A stretch of 64,000 nucleotides of DNA from NCBI GenBank assembly GCA_017398045.1, contig JAFQHI010000021.1:52011-116010 (forward strand), given 5' to 3'. The notes beneath the pieces were generated by a model that was not told where the DNA came from, did not search any database, and worked only from the letters and a program-made list of their open reading frames with translations. The translations under genes and the position numbers were made by a program. The DNA comes from Alistipes sp. (lineage in GTDB: Bacteria > Bacteroidota > Bacteroidia > Bacteroidales > Rikenellaceae). Each line of letters starts with the position of its first letter. Position 1 is the stretch's first letter. Shown here one piece after another: positions 7,410 through 15,392 of this stretch.

Positions 7410-8210
7410 ATGTGGCGCATACTCATTTCCCTCTTACTGATTGCCATGACGCAACCCCTCGTTGCGCAGGTGCGTTTTGCCTATTACGACCTTGATAAGT
7501 TATACGATACGGTCGAGTCGCCCTTCTACGACGATTCGGACTACACGCCCGAGGGTCGCTTCGCCTGGGACAGCCTGCGTTATCAGCGGAAGGTACGCCA
7601 AGTGGCCGCTGTCATCGACTCACTCCATTGCGATATTGTAGCACTCTATGGCGTGGAGAACGAGCAGGTGGTTCGTGACATCACCTTACAGCTCGAAGGG
7701 GATTACGCCTACCTGCATCGCACCATCAACTCGTTTGACGGCATGGACTTTGCCCTGCTCTATTTTGCCGACAAATGCGAACCGTTGCAAGCCGAGTCCC
7801 GACGCGCCATGCTCACCGTCGAGGCCCTGATTGCGGGAGACACGACCGGCATCATCCTGGGCATCGACCCGCGCTTTGTGCGCATGGAGATTGCCTCCTC
7901 GCGCGAAACACACCCCACCCGAAAGCTCCTCGTAGCGGGCAAGTTAGCCTCCATCGACGCGACGCGCTACGGCCTTTGCGACCGACTGCTGGCACCCGCT
8001 CGACGCGGCCACGGCAACCGCCTGACGGGCGGCCGATGGCAGATGCGCGACCGCATCTTCACCGACACGTTATCGACCCGCAAAGCGGGTGCGGTGGTGA
8101 TTCGTCGCGAGTGGCTCAACGAGGATGGAGAACCCTGCCCGACCTATCGGTCGAACCGCTATGTGGGTGGTGCAGGGCGTCACCTGCCCGTTTGGTGCGA
8201 GATTGAGTAG
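7410..8210 (+). CDS. Secreted endonuclease/exonuclease/phosphatase-fold protein, degenerate active site
   Basis: A signal peptide (residues 1-20, ending LVAQ) is followed by a fold resembling the EEP superfamily: an opening strand FAYYDLDKLYDTVESPFYDD, then RYQRKVRQVAAVIDSLHCDIVALYGVENE, a middle region, and the closing GGAGRHLPVWCEIE. Active EEP proteins usually have FNVxNLFD, LQEVE and SDHxPV at these places. Here the first Asn is Asp, LQEVE reads LYGVE (Glu83 kept), and SDH reads GRH (Asp to Arg). I therefore doubt it is an active nuclease or phosphatase. It may bind a ligand or have a changed chemistry. It directly follows the HTH gene. Confidence 0.65.
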   Translation: MWRILISLLLIAMTQPLVAQVRFAYYDLDKLYDTVESPFYDDSDYTPEGRFAWDSLRYQRKVRQVAAVIDSLHCDIVALYGVENEQVVRDITLQLEGDYAYLHRTINSFDGMDFALLYFADKCEPLQAESRRAMLTVEALIAGDTTGIILGIDPRFVRMEIASSRETHPTRKLLVAGKLASIDATRYGLCDRLLAPARRGHGNRLTGGRWQMRDRIFTDTLSTRKAGAVVIRREWLNEDGEPCPTYRSNRYVGGAGRHLPVWCEIE

Positions 8211-8217
8211 TTTTTTC

Positions 8218-8248
8218 TTGCACAAACCAAAAAAATATACTATATTCG
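8218..8248 (+). promoter_or_regulatory. Promoter of ppdK
   Basis: TTG at 8218-8220, a 20-bp spacer and TATATTCG at 8241-8248, one mismatch from TAnnTTTG. The leader would be about 85 nt, AT-rich and without a clear hairpin. Confidence 0.5.
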
Positions 8249-8338
8249 CAATCCGCACAAAGTGCGCCCCATTTTGTGTGATAAATTGAAAGAAAAGACA
8301 ATCATTTTTTAATATTTTATTAACAACACTATCATTTT

Positions 8339-11068
8339 ATGGCAGACGTAAAACGAGTTTATACCTTCGGTAACAAAGAGGCCGAGGGTAATGGTAAGAT
8401 GCGTGAGCTGCTGGGTGGTAAGGGTGCCAATCTGGCCGAGATGAACCTGATTGGTATGCCGGTACCTCCGGGCTTCACGATTACGACGGACACCTGCGCC
8501 GAGTACTACGCACAGGGTAAAGATGCAGTTGTAGAGCTGCTTAAGCCCGAGGTAGAGAAGGCCGTGGCTAACATCGAGAAGCTGACCGGTTGCAAGTTCG
8601 GCGACAAGCAGCAGCCCCTGCTCCTGTCGGTTCGTTCGGGCGCACGCGCTTCGATGCCCGGTATGATGGATACGATTCTGAACCTGGGTATGAACGACGA
8701 GGCTGTCGAGGCGATGGCTCGTCGCAGCGGTAACCCCTGGTTTGCTTGGGACTCGTACCGTCGTTTCGTACAGATGTACGGTGACGTGGTGCTGGAGATG
8801 AAGCCCGCATCGAAGGAGGACCAAGACCCCTTCGAGGAGATTATCGAGAAGCAGAAGGAGAAGCGCGGTATCACGAAGGATACCGACCTCACGGTAGAGG
8901 ATTTGAAGGAGCTGGTAGCTTCGTTCAAGGCCGCTGTGAAGGCTTCGACCGGCAAGGATTTCCCCGCTTGCCCCTGGGAGCAGCTTTGGGGTGCCATCTG
9001 CGCCGTGTTCGGTTCGTGGATGAACGAGCGTGCTATCCTGTATCGTAAGCTCAACAACATCCCCGCCGAGTGGGGTACGGCCGTATCGGTTATGGCCATG
9101 GTATTCGGTAACATGGGTGACAACTCGGCAACGGGTGTAGCCTTCTCGCGTGACGCCGCTACGGGTGAGGACATCTTCAACGGTGAGTACCTGATTAACG
9201 CACAGGGCGAGGACGTGGTTGCCGGTATCCGCACGCCGCAGCAGATTACCATCGAGGGTTCGCGTCGTTGGGCCAAGGCCCAGAACATCTCGGAGGAGGA
9301 GCGCGCTTCGAAGTATCCTTCGCTGGAGGAGGTGATGCCCGAGGTTTACAAGGAGCTGGACGACATCCAGAACCACCTCGAGGACCACTACCGCGATATG
9401 CAGGACATCGAGTTCACGATTCAGGACGGTAAGCTCTGGATGTTGCAGTGCCGCAACGGTAAGCGCACGGGTGCTGCCATGGTGAAGATTGCCATGGATA
9501 TGCTCCGTGAGGGTATGATTGACGAGCAGACGGCCGTACTGCGTTGCGAGCCTGCCAAGCTCGACGAGCTGCTCCACCCCGTATTCGATAAGAAGGCCAT
9601 CGCTTCGGCCAAGGTGATTACGAAGGGTCTGCCCGCATCGCCGGGTGCCGCTACGGGTCCCGTTGTATTCTTCGCCGACGATGCCGCCAAGGTATTGGCC
9701 GAGACGGGTCAGCGCGCCATCCTGGTGCGTATCGAGACCTCGCCCGAGGACCTGAAGGGTATGTTGGATGCTGCCGGTATTCTGACCGCTCGCGGTGGTA
9801 TGACCTCGCACGCAGCCGTAGTTGCCCGTGGTATGGGTAAGTGCTGCGTATCGGGTGCCGGTGAGCTGGAGATTGACTACAAGGCTCGCACGATTAAGGT
9901 GGACGGTGTAACGGTGAAGGAGGGCGATTGGATTTCGCTCAACGGTTCGACGGGTGAGGTTTACCTCGGTGAGGTAGCCACGCGCGCTGCCGACCTCAGC
10001 GGTGACTTCGGTAAGCTGATGGAGCTGGCCGGCAAGTACTCGGTACTGAAGGTTCGCGCCAACGCCGATACGCCGAAGGATGCTGCCCAGGCATTCGAGT
10101 TCGGTGCCGAGGGTATCGGTCTCTGCCGCACGGAGCATATGTTCTTCGAGGGCGACCGTATCAAGGCTATCCGCGAGATGATTCTGTCGGACGATGAGGC
10201 CGGCCGTCGCGTAGCCCTGAACAAGCTGCTGCCGATGCAGCGTGGCGACTTCGAGGGTCTGTTCAAGGCCATGCAGGGTCACCCCGTAACGGTTCGTCTC
10301 TTGGATCCCCCCTTGCACGAGTTCGTACCGCATGACCTGAAGGGTCAGCAGGAGATGGCCGACGAGATGGGTGTACCCGTTGAGAAGATCATCGCCAAGG
10401 TAGAGGCTCTGGCCGAGTTCAACCCGATGCTGGGTCACCGCGGTTGCCGTTTGGGTAACACCTATCCGGAGATTACCGAGATGCAGACGCGCGCCATCAT
10501 CGAGGCTGCCATGAACGTAAAGGCTACGGGCATGGATGTACACGTTGAAATCATGGTGCCGCTGGTAGGTAACCACAAGGAGCTGCGCTACCAGAAGAAC
10601 ATCATCGACAAGACCGCCGAGCAGGTATTCTCGGAGCGTAACGACAAGATTAGCTACATGGTAGGTACGATGATCGAGGTACCGCGTGCAGCCGTTACGG
10701 CCAACCAGATTGCCGAGGTTGCCCAGTTCTTCTCGTTCGGTACGAATGACCTGACACAGATGACGCTCGGTTTCTCGCGCGACGATATTTCGAAGTTCCT
10801 GCCCATCTACCTCGAGAAGGGTATCCTGAAGAACGACCCGTTCCAGATTCTGGACCGCAACGGTGTGGGCCAGCTCATCCGTGAGGCCGTTATGAAGGGT
10901 CGCGGTACGCGCCTTGACCTCAAGTGCGGTATCTGCGGTGAGCATGGTGGTGAGCCTTCGTCGGTTGAGTTCTGCCACTATGCAGGTCTGAACTACGTCA
11001 GCTGCTCGCCCTTCCGCGTGCCTATCGCACGTCTGGCTGCGGCACACGCTGCCCTGAACCAGAAGTAA
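8339..11068 (+). CDS. ppdK: Pyruvate, phosphate dikinase
   Basis: Interconverts pyruvate, ATP and phosphate with PEP, AMP and pyrophosphate; in anaerobes it works in glycolysis with PPi or in PEP formation. The 909-aa protein has the ATP-grasp nucleotide domain at the N-terminus (GNKEAEGNGKMRELLGGKGANLAEM; SVRSGARASMPGMMDTILNLG), the swivelling phosphohistidine domain with GGMTSHAAVVARG (His491), and the C-terminal TIM-barrel PEP/pyruvate domain with CRTEHMFF and the catalytic Cys866 in GICGEHGGEP. Codon use is strongly biased to GGT/CGT/CTG, implying high expression. That bias also creates a long antisense open frame of about 910 codons, which I reject as a gene. Confidence 0.98.
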   Translation: MADVKRVYTFGNKEAEGNGKMRELLGGKGANLAEMNLIGMPVPPGFTITTDTCAEYYAQGKDAVVELLKPEVEKAVANIEKLTGCKFGDKQQPLLLSVRSGARASMPGMMDTILNLGMNDEAVEAMARRSGNPWFAWDSYRRFVQMYGDVVLEMKPASKEDQDPFEEIIEKQKEKRGITKDTDLTVEDLKELVASFKAAVKASTGKDFPACPWEQLWGAICAVFGSWMNERAILYRKLNNIPAEWGTAVSVMAMVFGNMGDNSATGVAFSRDAATGEDIFNGEYLINAQGEDVVAGIRTPQQITIEGSRRWAKAQNISEEERASKYPSLEEVMPEVYKELDDIQNHLEDHYRDMQDIEFTIQDGKLWMLQCRNGKRTGAAMVKIAMDMLREGMIDEQTAVLRCEPAKLDELLHPVFDKKAIASAKVITKGLPASPGAATGPVVFFADDAAKVLAETGQRAILVRIETSPEDLKGMLDAAGILTARGGMTSHAAVVARGMGKCCVSGAGELEIDYKARTIKVDGVTVKEGDWISLNGSTGEVYLGEVATRAADLSGDFGKLMELAGKYSVLKVRANADTPKDAAQAFEFGAEGIGLCRTEHMFFEGDRIKAIREMILSDDEAGRRVALNKLLPMQRGDFEGLFKAMQGHPVTVRLLDPPLHEFVPHDLKGQQEMADEMGVPVEKIIAKVEALAEFNPMLGHRGCRLGNTYPEITEMQTRAIIEAAMNVKATGMDVHVEIMVPLVGNHKELRYQKNIIDKTAEQVFSERNDKISYMVGTMIEVPRAAVTANQIAEVAQFFSFGTNDLTQMTLGFSRDDISKFLPIYLEKGILKNDPFQILDRNGVGQLIREAVMKGRGTRLDLKCGICGEHGGEPSSVEFCHYAGLNYVSCSPFRVPIARLAAAHAALNQK

Positions 11069-11087
11069 TTCTTCGGATTCAGCTACG

Positions 11088-11119
11088 AAAAGAGGTCGCT
11101 CAAATGAGCGACCTCTTTT
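11088..11119 (+). terminator. Terminator of ppdK
   Basis: A 13-bp perfect stem, AAAAGAGGTCGCT with AGCGACCTCTTTT, around a CAAATG loop. Confidence 0.9.
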
Positions 11120-11137
11120 GTTTTTGGATGAGAAGGG

Positions 11138-11310
11138 CGAAGAAGGGCGGGAAAGGCGGAAAAGGCGGAAAAGGCGGAAAAGGGAACTAAAGGAAACTAA
11201 AGGGAGCTAAAGGAAATAAAAAAGAGATTAAAGAACACTCCTTAATCTCTTTAATCTCCTTAATCTCCTTAATCTCTTTATCACGAGGCAGATGCCCAAA
11301 GAGCCTTGTT
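11138..11310. repeat. Low-complexity tandem words between ppdK and def
   Basis: Convergent gap with no gene. It holds about four repeats of GGCGGAAAA (11145-11180), then AACTAAAGG words (11184-11215), then a run of TTAATCTCC/TTAATCTCT words (about 11240-11281) that partly complements an upstream AGAGATTAA (11223-11231). Similar words recur near 4366, 61690 and 63962. Confidence 0.6.
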
Positions 11311-11319
11311 AAAACCTTT

Positions 11320-11865
11320 TTATTTGGTTTTGTAGGCCGCTCTGTACTTACCCTTTGCCATGGCAAGCAGCTTGCTCTTTAAGAGCTGACGACGTAGCGG
11401 AGCCAGGCGGTCGGTGAAGACCTTACCGTCGAGGTGGTCGTATTCGTGCTGAATGACGCGGGCGCGGAAGCCCTCGAAGAGTTCGTCATGCTCCTCGAAA
11501 TTCTCATCCAGGTAGCGCATCTTAATCGCAATCGGGCGACGCACATCCTCATGCAGCCCCGGGAGCGAGAGACACCCCTCGTTGAAGAGACCGGTCTCCT
11601 CCGACACCTCGTAAATTTCGGGATTGATGAAGGCGCGGCGGTAATCCTTGCAGGCTTCATCCTCATCGCCCCAAGGCGAACAATCGACCACAAAGAGGCG
11701 CAAATTTTTGCCAATCTGCGGGGCGGCCAGACCGACACCCTCGGCAGCGGCCATCGTGAGGAACATATCCTCGATAAGTTTATGCAACTCCGGATAGTCG
11801 GCATCAAGCTCCACGGAGGGCTTGCGCAGGGTCTCCGAACCGAAAATTACAATCGGGTAAATCAT
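11320..11865 (-). CDS. def: Peptide deformylase
   Basis: Removes the formyl group from the N-terminal methionine of nascent proteins using Fe2+ or Zn2+. All three family motifs are present: GVGLAAPQIG (45-52 region), EGCLSLP with metal ligand Cys98, and QHEYDHLDG with His140, Glu141 and His144. The 181-aa length is normal. Its start overlaps the ruvX stop by 4 bases, the classic coupling overlap, and it is the last gene of glyS-ruvX-def. A weak hairpin AAACC/GGTTT spans the stop codon, but I see no strong terminator. Confidence 0.97.
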   Translation of the reverse strand: MIYPIVIFGSETLRKPSVELDADYPELHKLIEDMFLTMAAAEGVGLAAPQIGKNLRLFVVDCSPWGDEDEACKDYRRAFINPEIYEVSEETGLFNEGCLSLPGLHEDVRRPIAIKMRYLDENFEEHDELFEGFRARVIQHEYDHLDGKVFTDRLAPLRRQLLKSKLLAMAKGKYRAAYKTK

Positions 11866-12275
11866 TGTCTATACTGTAAATAATCCTCCAAAATAATGGT
11901 GGCCGCAATCTTATCCACCACCGCCTTATCGCGGCGGGCCATCTTCTTCATTCCACCGTCAATCATCGCCCGATGGGCCAAAACCGACGTGAAACGCTCG
12001 TCGTAAAAGACCACCTCCTTCTGCGGATAGGCAGCCTTCAGCCGACGTGCCAACGGCTCGATGAAACGCCATGTTTCGGAGGGCGTGCCATCCATCTGCG
12101 CAGGTTTGCCGAGGACAATCACATCGACCTCCTCGCGCTGGAAGTAGTCGGCCAAGAATCGTTCCAACTGCTTCGTCTCGACCGTCGTAAGTCCCCCTGC
12201 AATAAGGCGCAGGGGGTCACTCACGGCCAAACCTGTACGACGCACTCCGTAGTCGATGGCTAAAATGCGACCCAT
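11862..12275 (-). CDS. ruvX: RuvX/YqgF pre-16S rRNA nuclease (putative Holliday junction resolvase)
   Basis: RNase H-fold protein; in E. coli YqgF takes part in 5' maturation of 16S rRNA. The 137-aa protein starts MGRILAIDYGVRRTGLAVSD (first catalytic Asp in the DYG strand) and has VDVIVLGKPAQMDGTPSE, VVFYDERFTSVLA and the final DKIAATIILEDYLQ block with the last acidic residues. It is six bases downstream of glyS and overlaps def by 4 bases. Confidence 0.92.
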   Translation of the reverse strand: MGRILAIDYGVRRTGLAVSDPLRLIAGGLTTVETKQLERFLADYFQREEVDVIVLGKPAQMDGTPSETWRFIEPLARRLKAAYPQKEVVFYDERFTSVLAHRAMIDGGMKKMARRDKAVVDKIAATIILEDYLQYRQ

Positions 12276-12281
12276 CGTTTT

Positions 12282-13826
12282 TTAGAGGCTCAATTTCTTA
12301 AAAAGTTTGCGATACGAGCATTCCTCGTCCACCATGCGACGCAACTCCGAGATAGCGACGCGCTCCTGCTGCATCGTATCGCGGTGGCGTACCGTTACGG
12401 TGCCATCCTCGAGGGTCTGACCATCGACCGTCACGCAGAAGGGCGTACCGATGGCATCCTGACGACGGTAACGCTTACCTACCGAGTCCTTCTCGTCATA
12501 GACTACGTTGTAGTCGTACTTCAGCTCATCGACAATCTTACGTGCCACCTCGGGCATACCGTCCTTCTTCACAAGCGGCAGCACAGCCACCTTAACGGGG
12601 GCCAACGCTGCGGGGAATTTCAGCACGATGCGCTGGTCGCCACCCTCCAACTGCTCCTCGGTGTAGGCAGCCGACATCACCTGCAAGAACATACGGTCCA
12701 CACCAATCGAGGTCTCCACGACATAGGGAACGTAGCTTTCGTTCGTTTCGGGGTCGAAGTACTGAATCTTCTTGCCCGAGAACTTCTGGTGGTTCGAGAG
12801 GTCGAAATCCGTGCGCGAGTGGATACCCTCCACCTCCTTGAAGCCGAAGGGGAAGTTATACTCCACGTCGGTTGCGGCATTGGCGTAGTGAGCCAGCTTG
12901 TCGTGGTCGTGGAAGCGGTAGTTCTCGTCACCAAAGCCGAGGGCGCGGTGCCAGGCCATACGGGTCTCCTTCCACTTGTTCCACCACTCCATCTCGGTAC
13001 CGGGGCGCACGAAGAACTGCATCTCCATCTGCTCGAACTCGCGCATACGGAAGATGAACTGACGGGCCACAATCTCGTTACGGAAGGCCTTACCAATCTG
13101 TGCAATACCGAAAGGGAGCTTCATACGGCCCGTCTTCTGCACGTTGAGGAAGTTCACGAAGATACCCTGTGCCGTCTCGGGACGGAGGTAAATCGTATTG
13201 GCACCCTCGGCCGTCGAACCCATCTGGGTCGAGAACATGAGGTTGAACTGGCGCACCTCGGTCCAGTTGCGCGTACCCGAAATGGGGCAGACAATCTCGC
13301 AATCGAGGATAATCTGGCGCAGCTCGTTCAGGTCGTTGTTGTTCAATGCCTCGGCAAAACGGTTATGCACCTCATCGCGCTTGGCGGCAACCTCCAGCAC
13401 ACGGGGCGAAGTAGCACGATACTGCTCCTCGTTGAACTGCTCCTTGAAACGCTTGCGGGCCTTCTCAACCTCCTTCTCAATCTTCTCGTCCTGCTTGGCC
13501 ATCCAATCCTCAATCAGCACATCGGCACGATAACGCTTCTTCGAGTCCTTGTTGTCAATCAGCGGGTCGTTGAAGGCACCCACGTGGCCCGAGGCCTCCC
13601 ACGTCTTGGGGTGCATGAAGATGGCGGCATCCAGACCCACGATATTCTCGTGGAGCTTCACCATCGAATCCCACCAATAACGCTTGATGTTGTTCTTAAG
13701 CTCGACACCGTTCTGACCATAGTCATACACGGCACCCAGACCATCATAAATCTCGCTCGAGGGGAATACGAAGCCATACTCCTTGCAGTGAGCGACCAAT
13801 TTCTTGAAGAGTTCTTCCTGTGTCAT
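12282..13826 (-). CDS. glyS: Glycine--tRNA ligase, single-chain dimeric type
   Basis: Charges tRNA-Gly. This is the alpha-2 class II enzyme (one 514-aa chain), not the alpha/beta tetramer. Visible blocks: FVFPSSEIYDGLGAVYDYGQNGVELKNNIKRYWW at the N-terminus; motif 2 around FRNEIVARQFIFRMREFEQMEMQFFV; RTDFDLSNHQKFSGKKIQYFD; motif 3 near VVETSIGVDRMFLQV; and the C-terminal anticodon-binding domain (about 400-500) with APVKVAVLPLVKKDG and RRQDAIGTPFCVTVD. First gene of glyS-ruvX-def, with a TAACTTTG promoter box just upstream. Confidence 0.96.
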   Translation of the reverse strand: MTQEELFKKLVAHCKEYGFVFPSSEIYDGLGAVYDYGQNGVELKNNIKRYWWDSMVKLHENIVGLDAAIFMHPKTWEASGHVGAFNDPLIDNKDSKKRYRADVLIEDWMAKQDEKIEKEVEKARKRFKEQFNEEQYRATSPRVLEVAAKRDEVHNRFAEALNNNDLNELRQIILDCEIVCPISGTRNWTEVRQFNLMFSTQMGSTAEGANTIYLRPETAQGIFVNFLNVQKTGRMKLPFGIAQIGKAFRNEIVARQFIFRMREFEQMEMQFFVRPGTEMEWWNKWKETRMAWHRALGFGDENYRFHDHDKLAHYANAATDVEYNFPFGFKEVEGIHSRTDFDLSNHQKFSGKKIQYFDPETNESYVPYVVETSIGVDRMFLQVMSAAYTEEQLEGGDQRIVLKFPAALAPVKVAVLPLVKKDGMPEVARKIVDELKYDYNVVYDEKDSVGKRYRRQDAIGTPFCVTVDGQTLEDGTVTVRHRDTMQQERVAISELRRMVDEECSYRKLFKKLSL

Positions 13827-13861
13827 GGTTTATCTTGTGTTAATATTTTTCTTCCAAAAGG

Positions 13862-13869
13862 CAAAGTTA
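13862..13869 (-). promoter_or_regulatory. Promoter -7 box of glyS-ruvX-def
   Basis: TAACTTTG on the minus strand, 35 bases before the glyS start. I could not fix a clear -33 element. Confidence 0.55.
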
Positions 13870-13881
13870 CGAAAAACACAT

Positions 13882-13907
13882 AAAAAAAAGGGACAAAGTC
13901 CCTTTTA
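13882..13907 (-). terminator. Terminator downstream of radC
   Basis: AAAAGGGAC/GTCCCTTTT with a three-base loop and T runs on both sides. On the minus strand it ends the radC transcript just before the glyS promoter. Confidence 0.75.
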
Positions 13908-13928
13908 TTTTTGTATTTCGTCACTATT

Positions 13929-14561
13929 TTACAACAAGCCCTCGCGCTTGAACGAGAAATCTCCCTCGCGTGCCACAATCAGGTGGTCCACCAGCTGAAT
14001 ATCGAACAGGGCTGCCGCCTCCTTCAGCCGGCGGGTCAAACGTCGGTCGGCCTCGCTCGGCTCGGCTGCGCCCGAGGGGTGGTTATGCACCAAGACGAGC
14101 TTCGTCGCAAGCAACTCCAATGCCCGCTTAATGATGAGGCGATGGTCCACAATGGTCCCCTGCACACCGCCCTGACTGATACGCTGTTGCTCAATCACGC
14201 GATTCGAAGAGGTGAGATAAAGTGCGCGGCACTCCTCGTATTTCAACCCCTCCATGGCGGGGCGCACCAAACGAACCACATCGTCGCTCGTGCGAATCAC
14301 GGGCTGTGGCTCCTCCCCTTCGCTCGCCGCCACGCGACGTCCCAGCTCGACAGCCGCCATCAATCGACGGGCGCGTTGCTGCCCAAGTCCGCCAATCATC
14401 CGCAAACGGGCGCGCTCCTCGCGTGCCACACCGGCCAACGAACCGCAGGTCGTGAGCAGCGCATGAGCCATTTGCTCGTCCTCCACAAGCAGGGTGACAA
14501 GCTCTTCATCGGTGAGCGAGGCGACACCTCGCGCATCCATCTTATCGGTGATATGATTCAT
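13929..14561 (-). CDS. radC: RadC family protein (JAB/MPN domain)
   Basis: Named for DNA repair, but the biochemical role of RadC is not settled. The protein has an N-terminal helix-hairpin-helix part (LRMIGGLGQQRARRLMAAVELGRR) and a C-terminal JAMM/MPN domain with the metal motif VHNHPSGAAEPSEAD and an upstream Glu (NRVIEQQRIS). I start at ATG 14561. The longer frame from 14579 would begin inside a terminator hairpin that spans the rnc stop codon and would translate its poly-T as Leu-Phe-Phe. With this start the protein is 210 aa. It lies downstream of rnc on the same strand. Confidence 0.9.
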   Translation of the reverse strand: MNHITDKMDARGVASLTDEELVTLLVEDEQMAHALLTTCGSLAGVAREERARLRMIGGLGQQRARRLMAAVELGRRVAASEGEEPQPVIRTSDDVVRLVRPAMEGLKYEECRALYLTSSNRVIEQQRISQGGVQGTIVDHRLIIKRALELLATKLVLVHNHPSGAAEPSEADRRLTRRLKEAAALFDIQLVDHLIVAREGDFSFKREGLL

Positions 14562-14563
14562 AT

Positions 14564-14588
14564 AAAAAAAAAGGCGCATTATTGCGCC
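14564..14588 (-). terminator. Short intrinsic terminator across the rnc stop codon
   Basis: On the minus strand GGCGCA-ATAA-TGCGCC (14588-14573) is followed by nine T (14572-14564). The loop ATAA contains the rnc stop codon TAA. It should separate acpP-fabF-rnc from radC, at least in part. Confidence 0.7.
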
Positions 14589-15388
14589 ATACGTTGCTCT
14601 TCGCTGCCTCCCCGACGACGCTCCATGCGGTCCACCCTATCGAGCATCGAGGCGCACTGCTCATCGCTCATGAAGGTTGCCACCGAGAAGGCGGCCTTCT
14701 GCTCCGCCTCCTTCTTCGAATCACCGGCACCGTGACCCATCTCCATATCGTTAATCAGCACCTTGGTATAGAACACGGGATGATTCGGCTTATACTCCTT
14801 GTCGCGCTCGGTTTCGAAACGAATCTGGTGGTGGTTCTTCTGGCACCACTCAATCAGACGGCTCTTAAAGTCGGTCTCCGAGTCCGACAGACGCTCCACA
14901 TTGAGGTATTGGGCGTAGATTTTGTTGATTAAAAGGCGATTGACAAAGTCGTAACCCTGGTCCAGATAGATGGCTCCCATCATCGCCTCGAAGGCATCGC
15001 CAAAGATATGTTTCTGCGAAGCCCCCTGCACATGATGCGAGATGACATAGCGATCCAGCCCCAGCTCCTCGGCCAAATGGTTGAGCGACTGACGCGATAC
15101 AATTTTCGACCGCAGCTGCGTCAAAAAGCCCTCGTCGCGGTCGGGATATTCGATAAAGAGGTAATCGGATGTCACGGCTTCAATCACCGCATCTCCCAGA
15201 TACTCAAGACGTTCGTTGTTAATCGGATGGCCTCCATCGACACTAATCGAGGCCGACTTATGAATCAAAGCCAGCTTGTAGAGTTCGATGTTGTTCGGCA
15301 GAAAACCAAACAGGTCATCGACCATCGCATAGAATTGTTTATCCTGCCCGAAACGGCGGCGCAAGGGGCGCAACAGAAAGTCAAACAC
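14579..15388 (-). CDS. rnc: Ribonuclease III
   Basis: Cuts double-stranded RNA in rRNA processing and mRNA turnover. The RNase III signature NERLEYLGDAVIE is at residues 58-70, with a second acidic cluster in AFEAMMGAIYLDQGYD. A dsRNA-binding domain follows at about 168-238 (HPVFYTKVLINDMEMGHGAGDSKKEAEQKAA). Length is 269 aa; the C-terminal tail is Arg-rich. It starts 4 bases after the fabF stop, in the acpP-fabF-rnc order found in many bacteria. Confidence 0.96.
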   Translation of the reverse strand: MFDFLLRPLRRRFGQDKQFYAMVDDLFGFLPNNIELYKLALIHKSASISVDGGHPINNERLEYLGDAVIEAVTSDYLFIEYPDRDEGFLTQLRSKIVSRQSLNHLAEELGLDRYVISHHVQGASQKHIFGDAFEAMMGAIYLDQGYDFVNRLLINKIYAQYLNVERLSDSETDFKSRLIEWCQKNHHQIRFETERDKEYKPNHPVFYTKVLINDMEMGHGAGDSKKEAEQKAAFSVATFMSDEQCASMLDRVDRMERRRGGSEEQRMAQ

Positions 15389-15392
15389 AGCT

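Noticed and set aside
8309-11047. Antisense open frame of about 912 codons opposite ppdK
   Set aside because: It mirrors ppdK almost exactly, has no recognisable domain (Leu, Arg, His, Thr-rich) and results from strong codon bias that avoids antisense stops. The sense gene has every PPDK motif.
12384-13883. Antisense open frame of 499 codons opposite glyS
   Set aside because: Same codon-bias effect; composition is Val/Leu/His-rich and no family is recognisable.
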